Assembly (NCBI GenBank): GCA_947561395.2
Contig: OX387182.1
Span: forward strand, 39,425,949 to 39,489,948
Length of the DNA stretch: 64,000 nt
Source: Buxus sempervirens
Lineage: Eukaryota; Streptophyta; Magnoliopsida; Buxales; Buxaceae
Reading direction: 5' to 3'
A program made the position numbers and the translations under genes. A model generated the notes under the pieces. That model did no database searches. It saw only the letters and a list, made by a program, of their open reading frames with translations, and was not told the origin of the DNA. Every line of letters starts with the position of its first letter. Position 1 is the stretch's first letter. Positions 32,660 to 44,437 of this stretch are shown in pieces.

Positions 32660-33748
32660 AATAGGATATTTACAGATTTGCCCCTGGATATTTGCAGATT
32701 CTCCTGATACTTTTGGATACTTTAAGATTTAGTCCTTGGGATATTTGCAGATTGTAACGCCCCGAACCCGGGTCAGTGCAAACCAGCACCCGACCCGAAC
32801 CCGGTTTGCTACTGTAACAACCCGAATTTAGTTCAACAACCAAATCCGAGGTGTTACTGGCCCATATCAATTACAACATTAATAACATACCAGACCAAAG
32901 AAAGAAAATCCAATCCATATATTAAACTATCAGAGTTGCGGAAACAAGTATGTGCGGAAGTGTAGATCAAAATCCTCAAACAAGCATAAAGCTTGACCAT
33001 CAGTCAGTAATATCAAAGTCTGGTAAAATGAACGGTTCACTATCTCTCTCTCTCATCTCTCTCATACATCAATCCATATAAATGATAATAAACCAATCAA
33101 AATGCTAAATCTATAACATCAATCCACCTCAGATGAGATCTGGATAATAATAATCCTCCGGCGAATACTCGGCTATCTCTCCCTGGAAGTCTAAGAGATC
33201 CCCCTCTCGCGTATCAGCTGAAAAAATGGAATAGAAGTAGGGTGAGATACGAATATCTCAGTAGGTAACACATGCATGATTAAACAGTTAATATAAGCAA
33301 AGTAACATTTCATGCACGATAAAGCAACATCGATAAATCAGGCTCGCATAATCATTTATACCATTCATGAACACAAAACAGTTTGATAACAGTTCTAGAA
33401 ATGATTTTCAGCAAGTTTTAATATAAGAACTCAATAGCCAAATCAATAGCATAATCCATGCATTGCCAGGATGTACTAAGCAGTCACATCCAACCAATAT
33501 CCCAATCACATGCATCCCGCACGTGCACAATAAGAATAATAATCATATCAAGTGTTATGTTTTCAGTGTCATTGTAAGACTCACAAAGTTAGATAAACCT
33601 TTTGAGATGATTCTCAACCAATTGCTATACCACTGTGCGACTTAGGAGTGATGCTACTAATGATACTCAAGCCCCATGCAGCGCAGCTTAGACAAGAGCC
33701 GTAGTCACCGACTTATTGCACACGTACCCATCAGAGTTGGCATGTACC

Positions 33749-36048
33749 TGTGAGACATGGGAAAAATCACCGGTGTGATCATCCCTCCGTCAACACACGG
33801 GCTCAACGCAAAATTGGGAGAGTCGCCACCATTCTTGATTTTGGGGTGAGAATGGACACCAAAGAATTCAAAAATAAGCAAAATAGCCAAAAGACAAATT
33901 CTAGGGTAAAAATAACCCTACTTGAAAATCGAATCCAGAGATGGGTAAGGGGATTAGATTATGAACGGGGGAAGGTGTTAGGCACCCCCATTCATCCACA
34001 CGAAGTGGTTGCCAAGTGTATGTTCATGCAAAAATAAAGTAAGAAAGCTTGCTAAAAATCATGAGAAACCTTGAAAAAGGTCAAATGTATGATATCTTCA
34101 CATAAGAATCCAAATGAATTTTGGATTCTCCTCTTATGTCAATATCATTTCTGGAACATTAAAGAGGTGGAAATCAAAGCACAAGTTGCTCAAAACCAAG
34201 TCAAATCAAATCCGGGAAGTTTGGTAAAAAGTATGCCATTTGCCTTGAAATCATTCAAATCCAATTCTAAATTGAACCAAACCAAATCCATTTGAAAGAT
34301 TAGGGTTAATAAGAGTCTCATGCAAAATTTCACTTCATTCCAATGAAAAATCTAGGAGTTATGCTCCTTTGAAGTTGCTGTTGGGGAGTTTTAAAAGTGG
34401 TAAGTGGGGAACTTTGGAAAATTGTCTAGAAAAATCCACTACATAAAAGTCCACGAAATTTGGTGTGATTGAAGTTTGTATGGCCATCTTTCAAAAGAAA
34501 CTAGCCTCATACAAAAATCCCTTTGGATGTGCCTTGGGTGGTCTCCCGAACAGGCCCCAAAGATCACAGATTTACCCAGAAAAGTACAAATGAACAGTTC
34601 TGAGTAAATCGGCTACCAATAATTCAAATGGAATCCAAAAATTATGAAACCAACTGGATTTGAAAATAGACTCATAAAGAAATACTCAGAAACAAAAATA
34701 CTCGAATCGGACTTAAAACAAACACATGGCGGTCCGTCGAAGTGACAAGTTCTGTACTTGAACCTAAACTGTCCACTTAACTTCGACAGAGAGGTGTCAA
34801 AAATCTGCTCGATGGAAATTCATGAAATTTGGTGGACATAAACTAGACAGCCTCACCTTTCCCATGGTTCTGGAATCACCCCAAAATTCATCCGGATGAT
34901 GAAGTTATGGGTGTCCGAAGTAAGGGTACAGGTGCTGTCCAGTTAAGCCACTTTTGAAGAAAATCAAATCCGAAAATTGACAAAGTGTGTGAGATTCGTG
35001 TGAGATGAATCCAAAACCTTTGAAAAACATTTAAAAACACTCCAGAATTTGATTGAGGCCATTTATTGGAGATTTATCACAATGAATGTAATAAATCCCC
35101 AAATGTGAGCCTATTCACCAAAAAAGTGTAATATGTGTGCAAGAGTGAAAAACCAAGTAAGATTAATACAACCACATATCATGCATATAGATTCAACAAA
35201 ATAGGTTCTAGCATAGCCTAGGGTTCCGTTCCATTATCGTTTCCCTCTGTTCTCTCTCCCCGTTAAACACGGATCTTCGAAATAATCAAGGGTAATTTGA
35301 TTATAGAACGGTTTTCAATCATTCAAAAGCCTTATGCTACATGGGTTCTAGCACTAGGTCAATCCCCAGTCTCGTTTCTCCTAGATCCGCCTTCACGTTT
35401 TACGGCTAGGGGAGTCTTGAGATACTTTGAGCCAGGGAAGGATTTCCACACATACAAACAAGGCTTTACACTACAGAAAGGTAGAAGAAGAGATCTAGAT
35501 CTAGGAATGTAAAGACAGAAAATAAAAAGAAAAGTTGAGGCTTACCTGAGTTCTGGAGGCGATTCCACAGCAGTTTTCTTCTTCTCTTGGAGTTCTTCTT
35601 TGCGAGAATTCAAAACAAGAGTTGTGTGTCATTTGCTCAAGGAGGAGGCTCCTATTTATAGGCAAAGGCTAAGGTCATTGGTAGACACAACTTAATGTCT
35701 AGAACTCCCCCAACCTAAACCCTAAGGTTATTTCCGCGATTTCCCCTCATTTAATGAGGGACATGATGGTAAAAGTGAAAAGCTCTCGGAAAACCCTAAT
35801 TCTGAGCAAACTTAAGGTATCCGGTACGTCAGACCGGATAAAAAAGGGCCTTAAGGTATCCGGTACATGGTACCGGATACGCTAAGGCTCACATGTATCC
35901 GGTATGAGTATCCGGATACAGGAAGGAGTACTTGTATCCGGACTGAGTATCCGGATACAGGTAAAAGTTTATTTTCTTCAATTTCTGTGCTGGCTTTCCA
36001 GGAGATAATGATTTTTTATGATTGTTTGTGCAATTTGGGGTGTCTACA
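33749..36048 (-). mobile_element. Solo LTR of the element C family, nested in E
   Basis: On the minus strand it starts TGTAGACACCCC at 36048 and ends ATGTCTCACA at 33749 (2300 bp), flanked by the exact target duplication GTACC (33744-33748 and 36049-36053). It shares with the C LTR four TATCCGG-N9-CCGGATA dyads (35817-35958), TATAAATA (35660-35653), a 29-codon open frame before a CAG|GTAAGC donor, CCGTAAAACGTGAAG and the 3' block GTGTTAGGCACCCC. As a solo LTR it has no coding region. Confidence 0.93.
35546..35660 (-). promoter_or_regulatory. Solo LTR: TATA box, candidate first gag exon and donor
   Basis: TATAAATA at 35660-35653, ATG at 35632, open for exactly 29 codons to CAG at 35546, then GTAAGCC. 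The peptide MTHNSCFEFSQRRTPREEEN... aligns without gaps with that in the C LTR (MAINSCFEFSSRRTPREEGN...), with 13 base differences and no stop. The ATG lies only 28 bp from the TATA box, so it may or may not be inside the transcript. Confidence 0.55.
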
Positions 36049-38022
36049 GTACCACCAGCATGCAGCACCAGAATCAATACATGGAGGTGGTTGCTTATCC
36101 ACATGTACAGGGAATCACCAGCGGCTCACCGGGGTGTCCCTCCAGACATAGGACCTTCCCAGACAAACTAACTTGCAAAGGAAGCGCGTCGCATATAGGA
36201 GTAACTCAACCCAAATGACATATCCCTCAGCTATCTAGCTACGACTATGGATCCATAACCAGCTATGCCCACTAGACTCCAAAATTCCCTAAGGTATCAT
36301 ATTTCTATAAGGGTTGGTGCCTAGCAGCATATAATGGTTATATCTGTGCATTTACTTCATTATTCAGTCATTCGGATTCTGAATTCTCTTTATAATGTCT
36401 TATGATTTATAATGCCATTTAGAAGTGTTTAGATTATCAAATGGTAGTTAGGCTTTTCCAAAATCACATTTCTCATTTTCCTTCAAAACTTGGCAACTAA
36501 TGTCCTAAATATCTCCCTAATTTGTTTTTCTGTAAAACAGGGATTTAGATAATTTATTTTGGTCTTAAAAGACCTTAGTTAATCATTAAAATTGTCTAAA
36601 AATAGTTTAGAGTTGAATTAGGTTCGAAATTATGAAAAATTGGAAATTCTGCTGAGAGCGCCTGGGATCGCTCAGGATCGCTTCGGGCGGTAGTGCAAAT
36701 TCGAGCGCCCACGGTCCGTCGTCCCGCGGTCCACGGCGTCCTCAAATTTATAACCAGTGCCTAGCACAGTCGAGGTCGGCGGTCTCACCAAATCGAGCAG
36801 AAACAGTTCTAAATCGTGATTTTTCTCGTCTAAACTCATTCTAATGTATTTCTAACATGCTTAGCTAACTAAATACAACATTACATATCATAGAAACATG
36901 TATTTGCGATTAAACAAGGGAAAATCCAATTTTAAACCAAAACGATGTCACCTACCTCTATACGCTGATTTCTCCTTCTCTATTCTGCACAATGGCGAAC
37001 CTCTAACACTCAGGAACTCCCTGGACGATGAACGCACGCCCAGCCCTTCCTTCTTCTTCTTCTTCTTCTCTTGGTCACTCACCAGTTTTCGTCGCTTGCG
37101 GCTCTTCAATACGAGCGACAATACAAGTATAAGAATTAGGTTAATTCTTTATACATATATATATACCCCCTGATCCTATGCATCTCCCATGCAACTCTTC
37201 TATACACCTCGCCCAATTAGAATACATACCTCGATATCTCATGATCGGACGGTCAGATCTGCGTCTAATTCTGGATCTCCGCTAAGTTGATCACCCCCTA
37301 CAATATTAAAATGTTTCTATCAATCATAACTCTCGGTAATATTATTTGCTAACTTAATTTATTATTTAAGGAAAATTCGGGGTTTTACACAGATATTCCT
37401 GATACTTTTGGATACTTTAAGATTTAGTCCCTGAGATATTTATGGAAAATTTTACTTTAATTAGGTATTTTCAAGTATTTCCAGATTAGTCCCTAGGATA
37501 TTTTCTAAACTTTTGATATTTATAGATTATCTCCTAATTCTTTTGGATATTTGTAGATTCACCCTTGGGATATTTTCATTAATTTGGATAATTACAGATT
37601 TAATCCCTGAGATATTTTCCTCTGCTGCCTTTTGCCACGTGTGCAGTTTTCCGGCATTGCTGCCATAGAACTTCAACTGCTCATATCTTCTTCATCCAGA
37701 CTTCGATTCATGCAAACTCAATTGCGTTGGAACCGTGTCGAAGTCCTCTATCCATTGGGATAGGGTTAAGCAGTTGATTCGGGGTTTAGCAAAAAGTCAA
37801 CTTTTGGCTCCCCCTCAAGTTTGATCGGCTCATAAATCCTTCATTCGGACTCCGATTATAGCATACTCAGTTGCGTTGGAACCGTGTCGAGACTCTTTAT
37901 CCTTTGAGAAAAAGCAAGGTGGTCAATTATGACTTGATCAAAAAGTCAACTTTTCACCCCTTAGGGTTTTACTTTCCGACTAGGATTTGCACTTCCGGGG
38001 GCACAAAAATAAGGTGCTTACA

Positions 38023-38300
38023 GGAGTACCTTAAACTTACATGAGGGCATCTTGGGCTTACAATGAGGTACCTTAAACTTATTTTGAAAGGTACCTACCA
38101 CGATTTAGGGAGATAGCTTCGGATTATAGTGGGATACCTAAAATACCCCGTAGTTGATAGAGGTACTCGATTGTCAGGCCGAAGGTATCTCCATGAAGAT
38201 GATCAGGTACCCCTATGTTTGCTTGAGGTACCACAGTATTTGAAAGAGGTACCCCATTGTTTGCCTGAGGTATAGCTACCCCCATATTTGATAGCCTTCA
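38023..38300. repeat. Degenerate repeats built on AGGTACC
   Basis: Eight or more variants of (A/G)GGTACC(T/C) or GAGTACC spaced 20-60 bp apart (for example 38024, 38072, 38091, 38210, 38233 and 38256), often followed by T/A-rich words such as TTAAACTTA. It lies directly outside the TGTAAGCACC end of segment D. No protein or RNA is recognisable. Confidence 0.6.
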
Positions 38301-39036
38301 TTTAATTTGATCCAACATTTGGACCGTTGGATTCCGCTTCACAAAGAATCCGAGACCCCTTATTGTCGGTAATTGCATATTTTCTTGCGGTTTTACGCGA
38401 CAGTACAAGCTTTTTTGCACAGGAAAGACTCAGGTCATGGACTTTTCACACAAAAAATTTTGGTGGCAACTTTTAGGGGCAAGAATAGCCCCACCCACCA
38501 GTAAAAGCACTTCTAGAGGTACGAAGTGCTTACCACCAGTGAAAGTTCGCCTTCTAATCCTCTGTATTTTATCTCGTTATGTGCTGTTGAGACTAGTTTA
38601 GGTACTCCGGAACTCAATTTACTTACCATAAAAAGGTCAAAGGAGTCCTAAATACCGCGAGAACCAATAAAAAACATTTATTTGTAGTGATAGCATGGGT
38701 GAATACATCAAGGTTTACTAGACATGATTTTTTTTTTTGAATAAGAAATTTTTATAACTATGGATAAGTATTTAAATAAGAAACTTATCTATAAGTACTT
38801 ACCCATAAGCATGAGTAATCCCAAACCCCAAAGTCTCGATTGACCTTTTAGTGCATCAAAACCCATTATAGGTTGAAGAAAAAGGCTACCTTTGGCAATT
38901 GCATGGCAAAAATTGATTACTCAAGACTTGATCACTATGTAAAATTTGGCACCGAGTATGATTTAACCTAAAGAGGACTTAAAATTTTGAAGGAAATTAT
39001 GAATCTTATCAAAATCGATAAAATCAAAGTACTTCT
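38301..39036. other. Spacer before the copia element
   Basis: No gene is visible. It contains a short hairpin at about 38502-38531 (AAGCACTTC...GAAGTGCTT) and a foldback at 38759-38806, in which TATGGATAAGTATTTA pairs with TAAGTACTTACCCATA around a short loop. The right end carries CTTCT (39032-39036), the target duplication of the copia element. Confidence 0.6.
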
Positions 39037-39312
39037 TGTTGAAGATTAAGTTCCTAAATTGAAGGATCTGAAGATTTATTTCCTTAACCGATTACACAAT
39101 TGGTTCCTTGATTGTAGGATCTGATTTGAATCATTTCCTAACTGATTGTATTGCTGTAATTCTTATCTGGAATGTTTCTAGATTGTATATCTTCTTTCTT
39201 TATTCATAGTTAGGTAAGATCCTATAAAATGTAATATAATACTCCCATGAATATATGAAAAAATTCTGCAGAGAATATTTTTCTCCAAATCTGAATTCTC
39301 TAACTTTTTTCA
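39037..39312 (+). mobile_element. Copia 5' LTR and adjacent PBS
   Basis: TGTTGAAGATTAAG...CTTTTTTCA, 276 bp. It is followed at once by TGGTATTAGAGC (39313-39324), one mismatch from the usual initiator-Met primer binding site TGGTATCAGAGC. Confidence 0.92.
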
Positions 39313-39392
39313 TGGTATTAGAGCTAACGGATCTGAAGGATTATTGCTGAATCACCACGTCCAACTGGTCTGAATTCTTCCTCCAACAACTG

Positions 39393-40430
39393 ATGGATTC
39401 TTCCTCCAACAACATGTCGGAACCATCTCAACCAAGATCGGTTCCTATTGTTGTTCAATCTGAAGGTATTTTTAATGCTGGAATTATTCTTAATGAATCA
39501 AATTATGATGTTTGGTCACAGTTGATGGAGATGCACATCGCCGAAAGAGAGAAACTCTCTTATATTCGTGGTAAGACAAAGCCACCTGCAGAACTTGAAA
39601 ATGGCTATGAAAGATGGTATGCTGAAAATCAGAAAGTGAAACGATGGATATTGATGTCCATGACTCCAAAAATTATGAAGCGTTATGTATGCTTATCCAC
39701 TGCCTACGAAATCTGGAGTGCTCTGTCAAAAGCCTTCTATGATGGAAGTGATGAGTTGTAAGTATTTGCTTTAAACCAAAAGGCATTTACAGCTGCATAA
39801 AAGGGAAAGTCTCTCTCAGAATATTATGGAGAGTTAACCGGAGTTTTCCGAGAATTGGATCATCGTGATAAAGTTGTCATGAAGGATCCTGATGATATCA
39901 TTGCATACCGAAAGTCTATTGAACGACTAAGGGTGCACATATTTCTTGCTGGATTGGATGCATCTTTTGATCAAGTTCATGGAGAGATTCTACGTAAAGA
40001 ACGTGTTCCAGATTTGGAAGAATGCTATTCATTAATTCGAAGAGAGGTGGTACGTCGAGCAACTCTGGTTGGGGAATCTGAAAAATCTGAAGCTTCTGCC
40101 ATGATGACCCGCAACCACCCAACCCACAACCGAGAGGACCTTCAAAGAGACTTCCCTCCAAAGTGCACCAATGGTGTTGATAAGTCTACATATAAGTGCA
40201 CCCATTGCAATCAGACTGGGCATAGCAAAGATCGATGCTTTGAACTGGTAGGATATCCAGAATGGTGGGATCATAGCCGTGCAACCCGGAAGAAGAAAAC
40301 TGGAACTGCTGCTGCTGCTGTTGTTGCAACAGATGTTGGAACAGATGTTGAAATCCAGACCTCCTAAGCGTTAGTAACAACTATAGATAACGATGGTAAG
40401 GTTTTTAATATTTCTTCACCTGTTTCTAAT
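39393..40430 (+). pseudogene. gag: Copia gag
   Basis: It starts MDSSSNNMSEPSQP at 39393. The capsid part has NYDVWSQLMEMHI and a UBN2-type core (YVCLSTAYEIWSALSKAFYDG). A TAA at 39759-39761 and another near 39798 interrupt it; the frame continues through VIAYRKSIERLRVHIFLAGLD-like sequence. The zinc knuckle CTHCNQTGHSKDRC is intact near 40198-40240, followed by FELVGYPEWW, a typical plant copia signature. A stop follows at 40365-40367. Confidence 0.88.
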
Positions 40431-41700
40431 AGTGCATGGATAATTGATTCTGGTGCTACAGATCATATGACATTTGATTCTAGACAGGTAAACCTTCTTA
40501 AACCTTCCTCACAACAAATTGTTTCCACTGCCAATGGTAACACTAACCCAGTTATTGGGGAAGGATCCTTGACCCTCACTAATACTTTGAATCTCACTTC
40601 TGTTTTGGTTGTCCCATCTTTAGAATATAACCTCTTGTCAATTTCTCAAATAACTACAGCCTTATCTTGTGTTGTAATTTTTTGGCCTGATTGTTGTGTT
40701 TTTAAGGACATCCAAACAAAGCAGACGATTGGTTGTGGTATTAGACGAGGCAAGCTGTACTATCTGGATTTGGTGTTAGGAATCTCAGACAAGTTACATC
40801 AAGTCTTGGCAATGAATGGCTATGAAGGGGAGAAGAAGATATTTGAAATTTGGCTACGGCATAGACGTCTTGAGCATGCTTCATTTGGCTATCTAAGGAT
40901 ATTATTTCCTAGTTTATTTGCAAACGTGGATGTTTCTAGTTTCCATTGTGATGTATATGAAATGGCCAAAAGCCATCGAACACCATTTCCATTGAGTTTG
41001 ACATTGAGTCCACTTCCTTTTATGGTGATACATTCTGATGTCTGGGGGCCATCTAAAGTCACAACTTTGGGAGGATCTCGTTGGTTTGTTACTTTTATTG
41101 ATGATTGTACAAGGATGACTTGATTGTATTTAATGCAATCCAAAGGTGAAGTGAACTCATTATTTCAAAAGTTTCATAAAATGATTGAAACTTAGTACAA
41201 TGCACAAGTCAAGATTCTTCAGAGTGACAATGGTGGAGAATATCAAAGTTCTGAACTTCAAAAGTTTTTGCAAGCCCATGGCACTATCCATCAAACTACT
41301 TGTTCCAATACACCCCAACAGAATGGAGTTGCAGAGCGAAAAAATCGACATTTGTTGGAAGTTGTTCGTGCCTCCTTGATCGCAGCCCATATGCCGTTAT
41401 CCTATTCGGGAGAAGCACTCACTTCTGCAGCATATTTGATAAATAGAGTTCCCTCTAGCTCTATTGAATTCCAGACACCACTCCAAGTTCTTACTCATGC
41501 TGTTGGTGCAACAAGTTAGCTCCTCAAGCGTTGCGATGTGTTTTTGTTTGATATGCTATACACCAAAAGGGGTACCGATGTTATCATCCTCCAACTCGAC
41601 GCATGTTTATCACAATGGATGTAGTTTTCCATGAAAATGAAATGTATTTCTTATTTGAGCCTAAATTTAGGGGGAGTCCCAGAAGGAAATTCAGACTCTA
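40431..41700 (+). pseudogene. Copia protease, GAG-pre-integrase and integrase
   Basis: The protease motif WIIDSGATDHM begins at about 40437. The GAG-pre-integrase region (LWHRRLEHASFGYL-like: WLRHRRLEHASFGYL) lies near 40852-40900; its zinc-binding cysteines are partly lost. The integrase core has D in IHSDVWGP (about 41033), D in QSDNGGEY (about 41222) and E in GVAERKNRHL (about 41335). Stops at 41121-41123 (TGA), about 41194 (TAG, probably CAG in ETQYNAQ) and 41517-41519 break the frame. Confidence 0.85.
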
Positions 41701-43680
41701 GATTATGATTTAGTACAGTATGAATATCAGATCTCTGAAGAAACTGCTTCGGGAGAGATCTGTGCTAACGATGTTGCAACACTTGCTGCAACAGAACTGT
41801 CTGTCATAGAAACAACAGAAAATATTGCTGAATTGGATGGTGATGAATGGCCAGAAACTGAAGGAGTAACACAAACAGAGGCATCCGTGAAACAGAAGGA
41901 ATAACACAAACAGAAGGCATCCTATTTGAGTGCGAGCCTCTTGTCAATATACCACACCAATCATCTACTGAGGATGTTCCTGATAGAGTGTCTCAACCAC
42001 AAATAAAACAGCTGCCACAGCGTCAAACCAGAGGTATTCCTAAACCCACATATGAACCTGAACTTTCTAGTAGAGTTAAGTATCTCATGAGTCATTATGT
42101 GTCTCACAAAAATCTATCTGAATCAAATCAATCATTTGTGAATCAATTATCTACTGTAGCTATTCCTAACAGTGTGTAGGAAGCCTTAGCTGACCCAAGA
42201 TGGAAAGTTGCTATGAATGAAGAGATGAATGCCTTGCAACAGAATAAAACTTGGGAACTTGTTGATTGTCCACCAGGGAAGAAGCCAGTAGGATGTCGAT
42301 GGATTTACATTGTGAAGTACAAGGCAGATGGCATGGTCGAACGTTATAAGGCAAGACTTGTGGCAAAAGGGTACACCCAAACCTATAGGATCAACTACAT
42401 AGAGACATTTGCACCTGTAGTTAAAATCAACATTGTTCGGGTGTTGTTGTCTTTAGCTACAAACCTGGAGTGGCCATTGCAACAATTTGATGTGAAGAAT
42501 GCCTTTCTGTATGGAGAATTATCTGAAAAAGTTTATATGGACCTTCCACCAGGTTGCATGACACCAGCAAAACACAGTCAGAAGGTGTGTAGATTGAAGA
42601 AATCGTTGTATGGATTGAAACAGTCTCCAAGAGCATGGTTTGGAAGGTTTACAAAAGCCATGATAGGCTTTGGCTACCATCAAAGCAAATCAGATCATAC
42701 ATTGTTTCTAAAAAGGCAACAAGGTAAGATCACTGCACTCATCATCTATGTAGATGATATGGTAATCACAGGGAATGATCCAAAAGAAATGAAGGCACTA
42801 CAAGAGTACTTATCCAAAGAATTCGAAATGAAGGACCTTGGTTCTTTAAAATATTTTCTTGGGATTGAAGTATCTAAATCCAAGAAAGGGATATTTCTGT
42901 CATAGAGAAAGTATACCTTGGACCTATTACAAGAAACTGGAATGTCAGCATGTCAACTAGCTGATACACCAGTGGAAGAAGGTTTGAAGTTATGTGTTGA
43001 GCTAGACCAAGTTCCAACTGATAAAGTAAGATACCAAAGACTTGTAAGGAGACTGATGTACTTAGCACATACAAGACCGGATCTTGCTTATGCATTGAGT
43101 ATTGTTAGTCAATTTATGCATGATCCTGGAGAGCAACATATGAATGCAGTCATGCGCATCTTGAGGTATTTAAAATCTGGACCTGGAAAAGGGGTTCTGT
43201 TCACTAAAAATACAGACTGTTGTAACATCGATGCGATAGACTGTTGCAACATCGGTGCCTATACTGATGCTAATTGGCCTGAAGCTAAAGATGATAGGAG
43301 ATCGACTTCTGGTTACTTTACGTTTGTGGGGGGTAACCTTGTTACATGGAGAAGCAAGAAACAAAATGTTGTTGCTTGTTCAAGGGCAGAAGCCGAATTC
43401 AGAGGTTTGGCTCTTGCTCTTTGTGAAGCATTATGGCTGAAACTTCTTTTGCAAGATTTGGGGTACTCATCTATGCAACCCATTCAATTGTATTGTGACA
43501 ATAAAGCTACGTGTGATATTGCCCACAACCCAGTCCAACATGATCGTACAAAACATGTAGAGGTAGACAGATTCTTTATTAAAGAAAAGCTTGATGAGGG
43601 TATATTGGAGTTACCTAAGATCAGATCAGAAGATTAGTTGGCTGATCTTCTTACTAAAGCTGTCTCAAATCGAATCTTCT
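41701..43680 (+). pseudogene. Copia reverse transcriptase and RNase H
   Basis: A degenerate spacer (41700-42170) with the motif VRKSTRGIPKPTYEP-like sequence leads to RT: KTWELVDCPPGKKPVGCRWIY (from 42247), ARLVAKGYTQ, FDVKNAFLYGEL and catalytic IIYVDDM (about 42744). RNase H has YTDANW (about 43261), STSGYFTFVGG and YCDNKAT with KHVEVDRFFIKEKL. TAG stops at 42177-42179, 42903-42905 and 43635-43637 each replace an expected CAG (VQEAL, LSQRKY, EDQLADLL). Active-site residues are intact. Confidence 0.9.
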
Positions 43681-43728
43681 CAAAATTAGTAGACAAGTTG
43701 GGCATGTGTTATATCTATGCACCAACTT

Positions 43729-44023
43729 GAGGGGGAGTGTTGAAGATTAAGTTCCTAAATTGAAGGATCTGAAGATTTATTTCCTTAACCGATTACACAA
43801 TTGGTTCCTTGATTAGTTCCTTGATTGTAAGATCTGATTTGAATCATTTCCTAACTGATTGTACTGCTGTAATTCTTATTTGGAATGTTTCCAGATTGTA
43901 TATCTTCTTTCTTTATTCATAGTTAGGTAAGATCCTATAAAATGTAATGTAATACTCCCATGAATATATGAAAAAATACTGCAGAGAATATTTTTCTCCA
44001 GATCTGAATTCTCTAACTTTTAT
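43729..44023 (+). mobile_element. Copia polypurine tract and 3' LTR
   Basis: GAGGGGGAG (43729-43737) precedes the LTR at 43738. Against the 5' LTR I count about seven substitutions and a 12-bp tandem duplication (GGTTCCTTGATTA) near 43805. The end reads CTTTTAT rather than CTTTTTTCA, so the terminal CA is lost, yet the CTTCT target duplication follows directly. Confidence 0.88.
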
Positions 44024-44028
44024 CTTCT

Positions 44029-44437
44029 ATATAGGAAACAAATTAAGAATCTTTGAAAAAAAAATTTGAAATGAATTCATATTGTCGATCGAATATCCAA
44101 CCATATCTCCATTACCAACTCTTACTCAAGTTTATAAGATGTTAAGAGTGGGCCTGATAAACGGGACATAACACATGGCATGGCACCACTAAGACATCTA
44201 CATCACCAAGTCTTCTGCGTCATTTAATTTTCCCCATTCGAAGTCCATATCAATCCTTGAACGTCCAACTTTCCCATATTGTTGAAGACTTGAAAAGCAG
44301 TCTTTGGCTGCCATGCACAACACGGCATCTGCTTTTGAACGTTCACATCACCACAATGTGACTATTTTGGATGAAATTTCGTGGAAGCTTTCTTGTCTGT
44401 CATTTAAAGACTTAAACTGCACGGCACTAGCCAGTGG
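44029..44437. other. Non-coding segment, copy 1 (left part) of a local duplication
   Basis: AT-rich, no gene. GGAAACAAATTAAGAATCTTTG, ATATCCAACCATATCTCC, GCAGTCTTTGGCTGCCATGC and AATTTCGTGGAAGCTTTCTT recur at 47565-47820 and in part at 46495-46600. This shows that 44029-45880, 46490-47080 and 47530-47829 are diverged copies of one sequence. Confidence 0.7.

Larger units (their letters stand above)
32753..37389. mobile_element. Solo LTR E, host of a second solo LTR
   Basis: It begins TGTAACGCCCCGAACC at 32753 and ends GGGGTTTTACA at 37389, flanked by the exact 5-bp direct repeat CAGAT (32748-32752 and 37390-37394). Removing the nested element and its duplicated target leaves about 2332 bp. 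TGTAACGCCCCGAA-type ends are common in chromovirus (Tekay/Del) LTRs; that family assignment is tentative and orientation is not settled. It contains a CG-rich block (36650-36790). No internal domain is present, which fits LTR-LTR recombination. Confidence 0.82.
31094..38022 (-). mobile_element. LTR-like segment D, interrupted by nested solo LTRs
   Basis: On the minus strand a probable LTR starts TGTAAGCACCTTATTTTTG at 38022 and runs down to the insertion point of element B at 31093; positions 32753-37389 plus one CAGAT are a later insertion. Support: the TGTAAGCACC end resembles the TGTAGACACC ends of the neighbours; five TATCC(G/A)A-N9 dyads (32413-32659) lie just upstream of a TATAAAAG box (32401-32395); and a CACCAG|GTGAGGT donor lies near 32120. 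The 37395-37650 part has repeated AGTCCCTGAGATATTT motifs. No 3' end, PBS or coding region is visible, so other explanations, such as a decayed gene promoter, remain possible. Confidence 0.45.
39037..44023 (+). mobile_element. Ty1/copia retrotransposon, complete in structure, decayed in coding
   Basis: 5' LTR 39037-39312, PBS, gag, protease, integrase, RT, RNase H, PPT and 3' LTR 43738-44023, flanked by CTTCT (39032-39036 and 44024-44028). Integrase before RT defines the copia order. Short LTRs (276 bp) and a CCHC gag resemble small plant lineages such as Ale/Ivana; the lineage is not settled. The coding region has at least eight stops. A related segment at 47540 (TAGTACTTTTATGTAGG) shows the site without the insertion. 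Confidence 0.92.

Noticed and set aside
36898-37173. Open frame with a phenylalanine/serine-rich stretch
   Set aside because: It lies inside solo LTR E and contains a TTC microsatellite; no homology is recognisable.
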